Below are positions 43,210 through 53,187 of a DNA stretch of 64,000 nucleotides, piece after piece. The stretch lies in assembly GCA_900770525.1 (NCBI GenBank), contig CAAHDT010000003.1, positions 55,829-119,828 on the forward strand, in the 5' to 3' direction. Numbering within the stretch: the stretch's first letter is position 1; the number at the start of each line of letters is the position of its first letter. The notes beneath the pieces are model-generated. The model saw only the letters and a program-made list of their open reading frames with translations. It ran no database searches and was not told the DNA's origin. The translations under genes were made by a program, and so were the position numbers. The DNA is from Candidatus Gastranaerophilales bacterium. Its GTDB lineage: Bacteria; Cyanobacteriota; Vampirovibrionia; Gastranaerophilales; Gastranaerophilaceae.

Positions 43210-45403
43210 TATTATCCTCAGAATTTTGTTTGTTATTAGGTTCTTCCAGTTGCTTAATTTTATTTTCCAAATCCTCGTCAAGCAATTTTGAAGGAATATT
43301 GATTTTATTATCCTTTAGTTTTTCATCAAGCTCTTGGTACTTAATTCTTTCGTGTTGCATACCTCTCAAAATCCTTGAAAAAGTTGAAGCAATAACTTTT
43401 ATATCATGCAAAGTTAACGGGCTGTCAGACAACTGTCCATCATTCAAACGTTCAACAATAATTTTATCGATGATATTTTCAATATCCTCAGATGTAGGAT
43501 TTTTGAATGAACGAACTGCCGATTCTATTGCATCCGCCAACATCAAAATCGCAGTTTCTTTCATGTTTGGCTTTGGACCTGGATAACGGAATTGCTCTTC
43601 TTTAACATTCTCTGCCCCCTCTTGCTTTACAGCCTCATTATAGAAATAAGAAACAAGTCCTTCTCCGTGGTGCTGCAAAATAAAATTATTTATAATCGGT
43701 GGCAAACCGGCTTTTTTGGCATATTCCACACCATCTTTTGGGTGAGCAGTAATTAACATTTTACTAACTCGCGGACTATGATTTTTATGCGGATTATCTA
43801 TACCAAAATATGATTGATTTTCAATAAAGAACAAAGGTCTTTGAAGTTTTCCAATATCATGGTAGAAAGCTCCAACTCTTGCTAACACAGGATTTGCACC
43901 AATAGCCTCAGCAGCAGCTTCACATAGATTTGACACCATCAAGCTGTGATGATAAGTTCCAGGAGCATCTCTCAACAATTGTTTCAACAATGGTTGATTA
44001 TGGTCAGCCAATTCTGCTAAACCATACGGAGTAATAATATTGAACATTTTTTCAAAAAGAGGTATTGACCAAAATACAACCATTGAACTCACAATACCAT
44101 TTATAATAATGTATGTAACATCACGAATTATAAGAGTATTGCTAACATCAATCAAACATTTTTCTAACACGTATATACTTAATACGATTAACAAACCTGC
44201 AGCAGAAATAATAAATCCGGCTTTAATCAGGTCAAATCTTCTTGAATAACGAATTTGAGAAACTGTAACAGCTGCAATTAAACTTAATAATAAGAATGTT
44301 ACAACGAATTGGGCTGAATATTGAATTCCAACTGTCAACACTGCTAACAAAACTGTAACAGCAACATAAGCAACTCTCGGATTAATAAATATTGATAATA
44401 GCACTACAAATGCCGGTATCGGTAAAACATACGGCGAAAATCCGGTTGGAATAAGAACAGCAGTACATGACAATAACATCGCGAGCACAGCAGATATCGC
44501 AAAATATCTAGGTTCCATAAACTGTTTGGCAAAATATTTCATATAAGAAATATAAATAAACGCAGCCAACACAACTAAAGAAAATATTGCCGCCAATCCT
44601 TGCCAATTAAGTTCATAAACATTATACCCTGCTTGTCTTAGAGCATCACGCTTTAATTTGGTAATAGGTTCCCCTTCAAAAACAATTTTATCGCCTTTTT
44701 GGAAAGTTATTTCATAAGGTTTAACTGAATTTTCTGCATTTTTTCTGGCAATTTCAGTTGCAAATTCATCAATAACTAAATTAGGAACCAATATTTGTCC
44801 TAACAAAGCGTTAACAATCGTCATCTGGCGTCTTGAAATATTCGACACTAAATTGTTTGCAATAATCTTATCAACATTATTATTTTCAAAATCCTTTTCA
44901 GAAATACCGGTTCTTAATACGTTTGTAAGGGTTAAATTTGCCTTATCAAAGGCTTCTCGCAAAGTATGTTCATCAGATTTTAAGAAAAAGCTAATTACAA
45001 AATTTTTCGTATTACTATTTGGAATATCGAAAAGAATAGATAATTCTTCTTCTTTTACATTCGGTTCAACATCTTTTTTCCGAATTTGTAAAATTGAATT
45101 TTCTAATGTGTCCAAGTTATTTTTGATAAACTCATCATCAGCAGAAGCTAATACCGGATCAACCTTTTGTGCAACTTCCTTTTTATGCTGTTCCGTTCTT
45201 TTCACATCAACCACAGTCAATGTTTTTTGCGCAATGACATCTTTTTTACTTATACCGTTCTCTATAATACTTTGGAAAAAGAAATTTTGAGATGCGATAA
45301 TCGCTGTCAACAAAACTGAAAAAACGAAAAAATAAGTAATTTTTGACGTCAATGCTGAAACAGCAAAATCCCTAAACTTTATTAAAATATTTGAATTATT
45401 CAT
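43202..45403 (-). CDS. Seven-TM HD-domain phosphodiesterase PgpH (cyclic di-AMP)
   Basis: 733 residues. N-terminal helix, an extracytoplasmic 7TMR-HDED domain (about residues 45-260), seven membrane helices (about 265-465), and a cytosolic HD domain with YHHSLMVSNL, AFYHDIGKLQRP, NPHKNHSP and ILQHHGEGL, then AIESAVRSF. All HD metal ligands seem present. PgpH hydrolyses c-di-AMP to 5'-pApA in Listeria. C-terminus is a Lys/Asn-rich tail. First gene of pgpH-ybeY-dgkA. Confidence 0.9.
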   Translation of the reverse strand: MNNSNILIKFRDFAVSALTSKITYFFVFSVLLTAIIASQNFFFQSIIENGISKKDVIAQKTLTVVDVKRTEQHKKEVAQKVDPVLASADDEFIKNNLDTLENSILQIRKKDVEPNVKEEELSILFDIPNSNTKNFVISFFLKSDEHTLREAFDKANLTLTNVLRTGISEKDFENNNVDKIIANNLVSNISRRQMTIVNALLGQILVPNLVIDEFATEIARKNAENSVKPYEITFQKGDKIVFEGEPITKLKRDALRQAGYNVYELNWQGLAAIFSLVVLAAFIYISYMKYFAKQFMEPRYFAISAVLAMLLSCTAVLIPTGFSPYVLPIPAFVVLLSIFINPRVAYVAVTVLLAVLTVGIQYSAQFVVTFLLLSLIAAVTVSQIRYSRRFDLIKAGFIISAAGLLIVLSIYVLEKCLIDVSNTLIIRDVTYIIINGIVSSMVVFWSIPLFEKMFNIITPYGLAELADHNQPLLKQLLRDAPGTYHHSLMVSNLCEAAAEAIGANPVLARVGAFYHDIGKLQRPLFFIENQSYFGIDNPHKNHSPRVSKMLITAHPKDGVEYAKKAGLPPIINNFILQHHGEGLVSYFYNEAVKQEGAENVKEEQFRYPGPKPNMKETAILMLADAIESAVRSFKNPTSEDIENIIDKIIVERLNDGQLSDSPLTLHDIKVIASTFSRILRGMQHERIKYQELDEKLKDNKINIPSKLLDEDLENKIKQLEEPNNKQNSEDNNG

Positions 45404-45430
45404 ATATCACCTTATACTAAAATCACATAT

Positions 45431-46390
45431 CTATTTTAAATCATCAGATTTTTTTTGCAACCCATACATCTTTAACCTGTTTTGAACATCCTCTAACAAT
45501 TTTCGATTAATTGCAATGAGTTCTGCAAGAACAGCTATCAATCCGATTTGCACACCTGATAATAAAAATACAGCGGCAAATATTAAAGATTGAATATGCC
45601 CTCGCCCAAATCCTGTAAAATAAAAATACAAAAATCTACAACTTATACCAAACCCTATCAGCAAAGAAATCAGTCCTAATACTGCAAAAAATCTGAACGG
45701 TCTGTATATTATAAACATTCTAATCATTGTATAAGCAGATTTTAAAATATAAGAAAACATGTTTTTGAAAAGTCTTGATTTTCTTAATTCCGGATTCACG
45801 CAAATATCAACATTTTTTATAGTTAATCCTTTAGCCCTTGCTTGAATTATTGTTTCTAGCGTATAGGAGTAATTGTCAAATATGTTCAGTTGCATAGCTG
45901 CAGTTCGGGAAAAAGCTCTAAAACCACTCGGAGCATCTTTTACATCTGTAGAACTCAGCAAGCGCATTACCCAAGAACCAAGTTTCTGCAAGCATTTTTT
46001 CAAAAAAGAAAAATGTTTGATACTTGCAACAGGTCGCGAACCAATCACAATATCCGCTTGTTTTTCTATTATTGGACGAACAAGTTTTTCTATATCTTTC
46101 GCCTGATACTGATTATCGGCATCAGTATTTACAATAATATCCGCCCCTTCTTCCAAAGCTCTTGTTATACCGGCAACAAAAGCTTTTGCCAACCCCTTAT
46201 TGTTCTCAAATTTGACAATATGGTTTACACCTAAACTTTTGGCAACTTCAACCGTTTTGTCAGTCGAACCGTCATCTATAATCAAAACCTCTATTTCATC
46301 AATGCCTGCAATTTCTTTAGGCAATTCCGCTAACGTAATTGGTAAAGATTGCTCCTCATTGAAACATGGAATTTGAATAATAAGCTTCAT
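45431..46390 (-). CDS. Family 2 glycosyltransferase, DPM1/PglZ-like with membrane tail
   Basis: 319 residues. GT-A fold: IQIPCFNEEQSLPITLAELP, VLIIDDGSTDKTVEVAKSLG, NKGLAKAFVAGI, then DADNQ as the metal-binding DxD-type motif, and SGFRAFSR. Two C-terminal membrane helices (about 230-285) followed by a helical tail. Similar to undecaprenyl/dolichyl-phosphate sugar transferases, so probably attaches a sugar to a lipid carrier. Just upstream of pgpH on the same strand, 27 bases apart. Confidence 0.85.
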   Translation of the reverse strand: MKLIIQIPCFNEEQSLPITLAELPKEIAGIDEIEVLIIDDGSTDKTVEVAKSLGVNHIVKFENNKGLAKAFVAGITRALEEGADIIVNTDADNQYQAKDIEKLVRPIIEKQADIVIGSRPVASIKHFSFLKKCLQKLGSWVMRLLSSTDVKDAPSGFRAFSRTAAMQLNIFDNYSYTLETIIQARAKGLTIKNVDICVNPELRKSRLFKNMFSYILKSAYTMIRMFIIYRPFRFFAVLGLISLLIGFGISCRFLYFYFTGFGRGHIQSLIFAAVFLLSGVQIGLIAVLAELIAINRKLLEDVQNRLKMYGLQKKSDDLK

Positions 46391-46454
46391 TTAAAATATC
46401 CCTTCTAGGGAATTATACCATGGATAAACATATTCAAGCAAGCTTATAAAGTTA

Positions 46455-46480
46455 AAGGCGAGTTAAAAATAACTCGCCTT
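46455..46480 (-). terminator. Terminator of the adhesin gene
   Basis: AAGGCGAGTTA / TAACTCGCCTT stem with a four-base loop; short T runs on both strands. It separates the adhesin from the glycosyltransferase gene. Confidence 0.6.
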
Positions 46481-46509
46481 ATTTGTTTTGCTATGACCAG
46501 ACTTTTTTA

Positions 46510-49329
46510 TTAAAGATCTGCATCTGAAACATCATGTAACTCATCGTCTACTTCTGCATCAAAGTAATCTTTAATCAATGTTGTATCATTTGATTTATTT
46601 TTGATATCAAGTTTCGCATCTTTTTTACGAGATGTAATGTTAACATTTTTACCGATTGCATTGTTTACAACACCGTCTTTAATCAAGTCAACATTAACAT
46701 CTCCGGTTTTAGATTTGATTGTACCAAAGTTAACATCCTCACCAACTTCTTCGCCACGAGCGTGCAAGTTGATATCTTTAACAGCCAAGATGTTTGATTC
46801 TTGTGTTGCATCTGTTTGTCTGAAGTGTAATGCTTTGTCAGCAGTACCGATTGAACCAGATGAAATCATTTGAATTGATTTACCTTTAACGTTTGCATAG
46901 TTTCCTAAATCAGTACCAGCATTCAAGATAGAACCAGTGTTTCCAGCCTCATCTTTTTCAGTTAACAAGATAACTTTACCATCAGCCTTAATACGGTCAA
47001 CATTCATATCTTTGCCTTTTGTAGCCAAGTTAATTACAAGATCATCACCAGTCTTTTTAGTGTCATTAGTGAATGCCTTGATACCACCTGCGACATCAAC
47101 ATTGATTGATTTTGTCATATCACGAGCTTCTTTTCCAACAGCGTTATCTGCAACAACATCTTCACCAATTGTACCGTTGTTAACGTTGATGAATAATCTG
47201 CCACCTGATTTAATCAAATCAGCTTCGCTGCCGGCATTTAGAAGGTTAGCATTGTCTACATTTATTACGACTTTTTTAGAAGCATCTAATGCAACTTGAT
47301 CTGTATCAGTGTTTCCAAGAATTACATCTGAGCCTTTGCCTGTTACTGTAATCTTTTTACCTTTAGCAGTACCAGAAACAGTCATGCTCTTGCTACCACT
47401 ATTTGTAAGAACAATATTACCTTTGTTTGAAGTAACTTCTGATGTAATATCCATACCACCGTTTCTGTTAGTTAACAAGATGTGACCATCGCCTTGAACA
47501 GTACCGTCAACTTGCATACCGCCAGCACCGTGGTTTGTAATATAAATTCTGTTGGTATCGTTTGTAATCTTAGCCCCATCAGCTACAACCAAGCGTTCAC
47601 CTTTATTGGTAACACTTAATCTGCCACCAGAGTTAGTTACATTGCCGTTAATTTTCATATCACCGGTTCCACCGTTGTATAAGAATGAAGTTCCTTTATT
47701 TGCAACCGTACCAGAAACAGTCATATCACCTTTACCAACATTCTTAACATATAAGTGATTGTTTTCACCGGCAATATTACCTGCAATATTCATATCTTTA
47801 CCAGAGTTGTAAATATATAGAACATCACCTTTGTTTGTAATTGTACCATCAATATTCATATCACCGTTTATGTTTTGAACATAAGTTTTGCCGGTAGTAT
47901 CAATAGTACCTTTTACATCCATACCACCTTTGCCAGTACTTTGGACAAGAACTTCATTTACACCTTTAACAGATGAATCTTCTGACAACACCATTTTATT
48001 ACCTGTGTTAGTCAAGTTTGTTTTACCAGCAGTATTTTCAATAGAACCATTATAAATAAAATCACCTGCACGGCTTGTCATTGCAGTACTTCCGGCATTA
48101 ACAATTTTACCATTGAATACTAAACCATTAGCACCGGTATTTGCAATACGAATTTCGTTATTATTTTTAATAACCGAATCTTCACCAAACGTTAAACCAG
48201 TACCATTGCCGGCAATTGCGATTTTACCGTCTTTGTTAGTGATTTTTCCGTTTATATTTAATTGACCTTTTTTCTCGGTAATAAATACATTTTTGCTTGA
48301 ATTAATTGTGCCACCAACAGTAGTATCGCCAGAACCTGAGTGAACAATTTCAACCAAATCTTTTGCAGTTAAAGATGAATTATCACCCAAAGTAACAGCA
48401 CCTGACTTAGTTCCACTAGCGACATAAACAGAACCGTTATCAGACTGAACTTTTCCGTTCAAATTCATAGCACCTTTACCGTTTACAAGATGAACATTAC
48501 CGTCATATGCTGCAATTTTGCCACCGTTTGTAGTAAAACCTACACCACGGTTAGTCAAAATAACATTACCTTGACCATAGTTAACAACGTCACCTTGAAT
48601 GTTCATTCCAACAGTACCGTTAGCTTTACGGTCATATGTTCTGAACTCGATACCAGCTTTATTAGTGCTCTTACCAGTATTAACAAGAGAATTAAATAAA
48701 GCTTCAGTATTTTTACCATCAAATAAAGCGGCATTATCATTTAAGCCAGCTAAAACTGTCGCATTTGGACCAATATTAAGGTCTTGAGCAACAACACCGA
48801 CATTACCACGAGATAAAACTCTACCGTTAATAGTAACATTAGCATTACCGTGGTAACCAAGTTCTTCTAAAGTTGCTTGACCTTTCTTATACAATTTCAT
48901 ACCTGGAGCAGTTGGAGTCAAAACAGACAAAGAACCAACGTTTAAAACACCGGATTCTCCAACAACCATACCGTTTGGCGAAACGAAAATAGCTTCACCA
49001 TTATAGAAATTACCATCTCTTACAGTATTAACCAAACCATTGATATTAATTTGATTATCTACCAAGTTTACGAATTTTGAAATATTTTCCGCACCGTATT
49101 TAAAAATCAGGTTTGCAATATCACCTTTACTCAACGTAAAGTCTTGATATTCTCTGAAACCAATACCTGCTGCATTAGCTCCGGTCGGATTAATATTAAA
49201 CACACCATTATTACCGGTAACACCGGTAATTTCAGTAGCTTGAACACTAGTCGTAAGCGATTGCTGCATAACAAATGTCAACGCCATTAATAACGCTGCA
49301 ACGCTCATTTTTGTTGTTTTTTTAGACAT
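46510..49329 (-). CDS. Filamentous-haemagglutinin-type adhesin (LktA-like TPS domain)
   Basis: 939 residues from ATG 49329 (GAGGG upstream). Signal peptide: KMSVAALLMALTFVMQQSL with a site near VQATEI. Then a TPS/haemagglutination-activity domain (NGVFNINPTGANAAGIGFRE, FVSPNGMVVGESGVLNVGSL), followed by about twenty beta-helix repeats of roughly 20-25 residues of the form TNKGDVLYIYNSGKDMNIAG. Ends DELHDVSDADL without an anchor. Probably secreted through a TpsB partner that is not in this window. Shorter than many relatives of this type. Confidence 0.82.
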   Translation of the reverse strand: MSKKTTKMSVAALLMALTFVMQQSLTTSVQATEITGVTGNNGVFNINPTGANAAGIGFREYQDFTLSKGDIANLIFKYGAENISKFVNLVDNQININGLVNTVRDGNFYNGEAIFVSPNGMVVGESGVLNVGSLSVLTPTAPGMKLYKKGQATLEELGYHGNANVTINGRVLSRGNVGVVAQDLNIGPNATVLAGLNDNAALFDGKNTEALFNSLVNTGKSTNKAGIEFRTYDRKANGTVGMNIQGDVVNYGQGNVILTNRGVGFTTNGGKIAAYDGNVHLVNGKGAMNLNGKVQSDNGSVYVASGTKSGAVTLGDNSSLTAKDLVEIVHSGSGDTTVGGTINSSKNVFITEKKGQLNINGKITNKDGKIAIAGNGTGLTFGEDSVIKNNNEIRIANTGANGLVFNGKIVNAGSTAMTSRAGDFIYNGSIENTAGKTNLTNTGNKMVLSEDSSVKGVNEVLVQSTGKGGMDVKGTIDTTGKTYVQNINGDMNIDGTITNKGDVLYIYNSGKDMNIAGNIAGENNHLYVKNVGKGDMTVSGTVANKGTSFLYNGGTGDMKINGNVTNSGGRLSVTNKGERLVVADGAKITNDTNRIYITNHGAGGMQVDGTVQGDGHILLTNRNGGMDITSEVTSNKGNIVLTNSGSKSMTVSGTAKGKKITVTGKGSDVILGNTDTDQVALDASKKVVINVDNANLLNAGSEADLIKSGGRLFINVNNGTIGEDVVADNAVGKEARDMTKSINVDVAGGIKAFTNDTKKTGDDLVINLATKGKDMNVDRIKADGKVILLTEKDEAGNTGSILNAGTDLGNYANVKGKSIQMISSGSIGTADKALHFRQTDATQESNILAVKDINLHARGEEVGEDVNFGTIKSKTGDVNVDLIKDGVVNNAIGKNVNITSRKKDAKLDIKNKSNDTTLIKDYFDAEVDDELHDVSDADL

Positions 49330-49438
49330 AGATATATCCCTCACTATTTTTCACAGTATCTGCATAATTTAAATAACAATTCTCAATAAAAAATATTGCT
49401 ATATTGTTACAAATTATTAACAATACACAATGTACTTC

Positions 49439-49462
49439 GGCATAATATAATAATATTATGCC
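49439..49462. promoter_or_regulatory. Perfect palindrome upstream of the adhesin gene
   Basis: GGCATAATAT and ATATTATGCC, loop AATA, 110 bases before the adhesin start. It may be an operator for a dimeric regulator or an mRNA hairpin. The rest of the 49330-49645 gap is AT-rich, with TTGTTA on the minus strand near 49420 as a possible -35. Confidence 0.45.
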
Positions 49463-49645
49463 CGTAATTTTTTGCCGTAAATCATATCTCTCTTTTATTT
49501 AACACATTTTTACATTCCTCCATGCAATTTTATTAAAGTTGTACCTATATATTTCAAACAACGGTACAACTCGTATAAAACTTTAGGATTATTAAAAATT
49601 TGTTACAAACTTACTGTTAGTAGCAATGAATTGCTTAAATAACAC

Positions 49646-49675
49646 ATAAAAAATGCGGGATTTTCACCCGCATTT
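49646..49675 (-). terminator. Terminator of leuS
   Basis: AAATGCGGG / CCCGCATTT stem, seven-base loop, followed by six T on the minus strand, just past the leuS stop. Confidence 0.8.
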
Positions 49676-49679
49676 TCAT

Positions 49680-52166
49680 TTATTTAACAACTATATTTAC
49701 CAATTTCTTTGGAACAACAATTGTTTTTATTATCGTTTTGTCCTTAGTCAATTCCTTTATTTTCGGACTATTCAAAGCTGTTTCCTTCATTTCGTCTTGA
49801 GAAACACCTTCATCCACTTCAATCTTGTCCTTAACCTTACCATTTATTTGAACTACTAAGGTAATAGAACTTGCTTTGGCAAGCTTTTCATCCCATTCAC
49901 ACCAAGGTTCTTCATGGATTGAATGCTTAGCTCCTAACTCATGCCATGCCTCTTCTGTCAAGTGAACCGCAACAGGTGACATAAGTTTTAGTAATGATGT
50001 TATCGCAAAACTCAAAACCTCTTTATCTTCAGCATCAAGTTCTTTTTTAGCACCGCGCCAATCATAAATAGCATTAGTTAATTCACGATATTTTGAAATA
50101 ACAGTATTGAATTGGAAATCATTTGATATGTCATTTGTAATATCTTTGATAGCCATATGAACAACACGAACTAAATCATCATTATCCTTTTTCAAGTTAG
50201 AAGGAAGTTTATAATCCAAAGTAATGTCATCAGCATTTGTTGCAACAAGTCGCCATACTCTGTTCAAGAATTTGTAGCAACCTTCTACACCAGCATCTGA
50301 CCAGTCGAAATCTCTTGCCGGAGGTGAATCAGACAAGATAAATAACCTTGCAGTATCAGCTCCATAGTTTTCAAATATTTCATCAGGATCTACCGTATTT
50401 CCCTTTGATTTTGACATTTTTGAACCATCTTTCAAAACCATACCTTGAGTCAACAAGTTTTTGAAAGGTTCATCAAAGTCTAAAAGCCCTAAATCTCTTA
50501 AAGCTTTAGTGAAAAATCTTGAATATAATAAGTGAAGAATTGCGTGTTCAATACCACCAACATATTGATCAACAGGCAACCACTTATTCACTAAATCTCT
50601 ATCAAAAGGTTTTTTGTCATTTTTTGCATCTGCATAACGAAGATAGTACCAGCTAGAACAAATAAATGTGTCCATTGTATCAGTTTCTCTTCTGGCATGC
50701 CCGCCACACACCGGACAAGTGGTTTCTACAAATGTTTTAGATGTAGTAATCGGAGATTTTCCAACAACCGAAAAATCAACATCCTTAGGTAATAATACAG
50801 GTAATTGATCCTCCGGAATCGGTTGAATACCACATTTATCACAATATACAACAGGAATTGGAGCCCCCCAATAACGTTGACGAGAAATTAACCAATCACG
50901 AAGTCTGTATTGAGTTTTAAACTCTCCAAAACCTTCCCTTACAGCTTTTTCTGTAATTGCTTTTTTGGCATCTTCGTTTTTCATGCCGTTGAATTCGCCA
51001 GAATTAACAAGAACACCAGATTCTGTATAAGCAGCATCCTTACAATCACTTGGAGCTGAAGGATTTTCTATAACAACTTTCATTGGCAAATTATATTTTT
51101 TTGCGAATGCAAAATCTCTTGTGTCGTGAGTTGGTACAGCCATTACAGCCCCCGTTCCATATTCAACAAGAGCATAATCTGCAGTCCATAACGGGAAGAT
51201 TTCCCCTGTGAACGGATTTTTACAATGAGTTCCCAAAGGAACACCGGTTTTTACTCTATCAGTTGACAAACGTTCAATTTCTGTCATTTTTCTTGCATTA
51301 GCACGATACTCTTCAACTTTTTCTTTATTTTCTGAAGTTGTTAATTTTTCAATTTCTTTGTATTCAGGTGCAACAACCAGATATGTAATACCATGAACGG
51401 TATCAGGACGAGTTGTGTAAACAGGAACTTCCATTTTTTCTCCGTTTGGAGCATCCACTACAGGAAAGCGGAAGATTGCACCTTGAGATTTTCCTATCCA
51501 GTTAGCTTGCATAGTTTTAACATTGTCGCCCCAACCTTCAAGTTTATCCAAATCCTTAAGAAGAATATCCGCATAATCAGTAATCTTCAAGAACCACTGA
51601 GAAAGGTATTTTTTTTCAACAACACTGTCGCATCTCCAGCATTTACCGTCAATAACCTGTTCATTAGCAAGTACGGTACCACATTCATTACACCAGTTTA
51701 CTGCGGCTTCTTTTTTATAAGCTAAACCTTTTTTATACAACTGCAAAAACAACCATTGAGTCCATTTGTAATATTCAGGCTTACAAGTAGCAACTTCTCT
51801 ATCCCAATCATAAGAAAGACCTAACATTTTCAATTGTTTTGTCATATATGCAATGTTTTCGTCTGTCCATTTTGCAGGGTCTACACCATGTTTCATTGCA
51901 GCATTTTCAGCAGGAAGTCCAAAACTATCCCATCCCATCGGATGAAGAACATTATAACCTTGTGCCTTTTTAAAACGGGCAATTACGTCGGTAATAGTAT
52001 AGTTTCTAACATGCCCCATATGTAATTTACCTGATGGGTACGGAAACATAGACAACGCGTAATATTTAGGCTTGTCACTATCATCGTGAGTTTTAAAAAC
52101 GCCATCCTCTTCCCATTTTTTCTGCCATTTTTTTTCTATTTCCTGTGGAAAATATGCTTGTTTCAT
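49680..52166 (-). CDS. leuS: Leucyl-tRNA synthetase
   Basis: Charges tRNA-Leu in the cytosol. 828 residues, slightly short of the E. coli enzyme. HIGH motif in PYPSGKLHMGHVRNY, zinc/Cys segment VNWCNECGTVLANEQ with CWRC, editing-domain TTRPDTVHGITYLVVAPEY, GTGAVMAVPTHDTRDF, second zinc-type CDKCGIQPIP and CPVCGG, and KMSKS as KDGSKMSKSKGN. C-terminal domain ends VPKKLVNIVVK. Terminator follows. Confidence 0.97.
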   Translation of the reverse strand: MKQAYFPQEIEKKWQKKWEEDGVFKTHDDSDKPKYYALSMFPYPSGKLHMGHVRNYTITDVIARFKKAQGYNVLHPMGWDSFGLPAENAAMKHGVDPAKWTDENIAYMTKQLKMLGLSYDWDREVATCKPEYYKWTQWLFLQLYKKGLAYKKEAAVNWCNECGTVLANEQVIDGKCWRCDSVVEKKYLSQWFLKITDYADILLKDLDKLEGWGDNVKTMQANWIGKSQGAIFRFPVVDAPNGEKMEVPVYTTRPDTVHGITYLVVAPEYKEIEKLTTSENKEKVEEYRANARKMTEIERLSTDRVKTGVPLGTHCKNPFTGEIFPLWTADYALVEYGTGAVMAVPTHDTRDFAFAKKYNLPMKVVIENPSAPSDCKDAAYTESGVLVNSGEFNGMKNEDAKKAITEKAVREGFGEFKTQYRLRDWLISRQRYWGAPIPVVYCDKCGIQPIPEDQLPVLLPKDVDFSVVGKSPITTSKTFVETTCPVCGGHARRETDTMDTFICSSWYYLRYADAKNDKKPFDRDLVNKWLPVDQYVGGIEHAILHLLYSRFFTKALRDLGLLDFDEPFKNLLTQGMVLKDGSKMSKSKGNTVDPDEIFENYGADTARLFILSDSPPARDFDWSDAGVEGCYKFLNRVWRLVATNADDITLDYKLPSNLKKDNDDLVRVVHMAIKDITNDISNDFQFNTVISKYRELTNAIYDWRGAKKELDAEDKEVLSFAITSLLKLMSPVAVHLTEEAWHELGAKHSIHEEPWCEWDEKLAKASSITLVVQINGKVKDKIEVDEGVSQDEMKETALNSPKIKELTKDKTIIKTIVVPKKLVNIVVK

Positions 52167-52266
52167 CTTTTTCTCTCCATAAGCACTTTGAACACAATTA
52201 AACAGGGATTAATCCCCAATCACTTTTACACCGTATCACAAAGAAATTTCCTTGTAAAACAATATA

Positions 52267-53187
52267 CTAAAATTTTAACTTTAATGATTTTGAACGGTTA
52301 AACGGCCAAAATACAAAAACAGCTTTTCCAATAAATCTATCTTCCGGCAAAAAACCCCAATAGCGACTATCTTGAGAGTTTCCACGGTTATCCCCCATCA
52401 TAAAGTAATGTTTTGGAGGAATTTTAACCGGCCCACAAACCATAGCCTCTGTACAAGGCGGATAGTCATAAGGACTTTGAATATAAGGTTCATCAAGCGG
52501 TTTATCATTTATATATACGGTATACTTGCCGTTTTCATCAGATTTTAATTCAAATTTATCTCCAGGCATCCCAACTACACGCTTAATGTATGCAATGTCC
52601 TTGCAGAAGAAACCGGTCAAACGCGCGAACAATTTCCAAGGGGTATTTTTCAGTTGTTCTGACGGAGGATAAAAAACCATAATATCACCTCTTTGCGGAG
52701 TAGTCTTAAAGCGAGAAGCCCTATCAACAAAAATTCTGTCACCTTCAATAAGTGTTGGGTGCATTGATCCTGATGGAATCCAACGAATTTCCCCTACAAA
52801 AAATCTGATAATTATAACCATGACTACAATAAAAACAATTGTTTCAATTATTTCAACAATTGCAGCCTTAGTCTTTTTACCAAAGTCTACAAATTCATCT
52901 CGACTCAAGTTACCTATTTTATTTTTTAAATCTCTGAATAGTTTAAAAGTAAATAAATCTTTAAAAAAAGTTGCTACATCGCATAACCATTTAAAAATAT
53001 CTTTTATCCAAGTTAAAGTAACAATATATTTAAAATCGTCAATACACTCTTTACTAAAAGCCTGAAGTTTTTCAGAAAAAGTTCGGGTATCTTTTTCCTC
53101 TTTTAAATCCCCCTCTTTAGAAAGAATATATTTTAATGCGCTAAAAAACTCTTCTTTGGTCATTTGACCAATATAATAGTTACTCAT
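52267..53187 (-). CDS. lepB: Signal peptidase I with extended N-terminus
   Basis: 306 residues. About 120 N-terminal cytosolic residues beginning SNYYIGQMTKEEFFSALKYI precede one membrane helix (IVETIVFIVVMVIIIRFFVG region). Catalytic Ser in GSMHPTLIEGDRIFVDR, catalytic Lys in IKRVVGMPGDK, and the C-terminal box MGDNRGNSQDSRYWGF. Removes signal peptides on the outer face of the inner membrane. Overlaps the polyprenyl synthase gene by eight bases. The long N-terminal extension is unusual. Confidence 0.94.
   Translation of the reverse strand: MSNYYIGQMTKEEFFSALKYILSKEGDLKEEKDTRTFSEKLQAFSKECIDDFKYIVTLTWIKDIFKWLCDVATFFKDLFTFKLFRDLKNKIGNLSRDEFVDFGKKTKAAIVEIIETIVFIVVMVIIIRFFVGEIRWIPSGSMHPTLIEGDRIFVDRASRFKTTPQRGDIMVFYPPSEQLKNTPWKLFARLTGFFCKDIAYIKRVVGMPGDKFELKSDENGKYTVYINDKPLDEPYIQSPYDYPPCTEAMVCGPVKIPPKHYFMMGDNRGNSQDSRYWGFLPEDRFIGKAVFVFWPFNRSKSLKLKF

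Noticed and set aside
43230..43586. Plus-strand frame of 118 codons
   Set aside because: Ser-rich antisense shadow of the pgpH 3' end.
46601..47299. Plus-strand frames opposite the adhesin
   Set aside because: Repetitive antisense shadows produced by the adhesin repeats.
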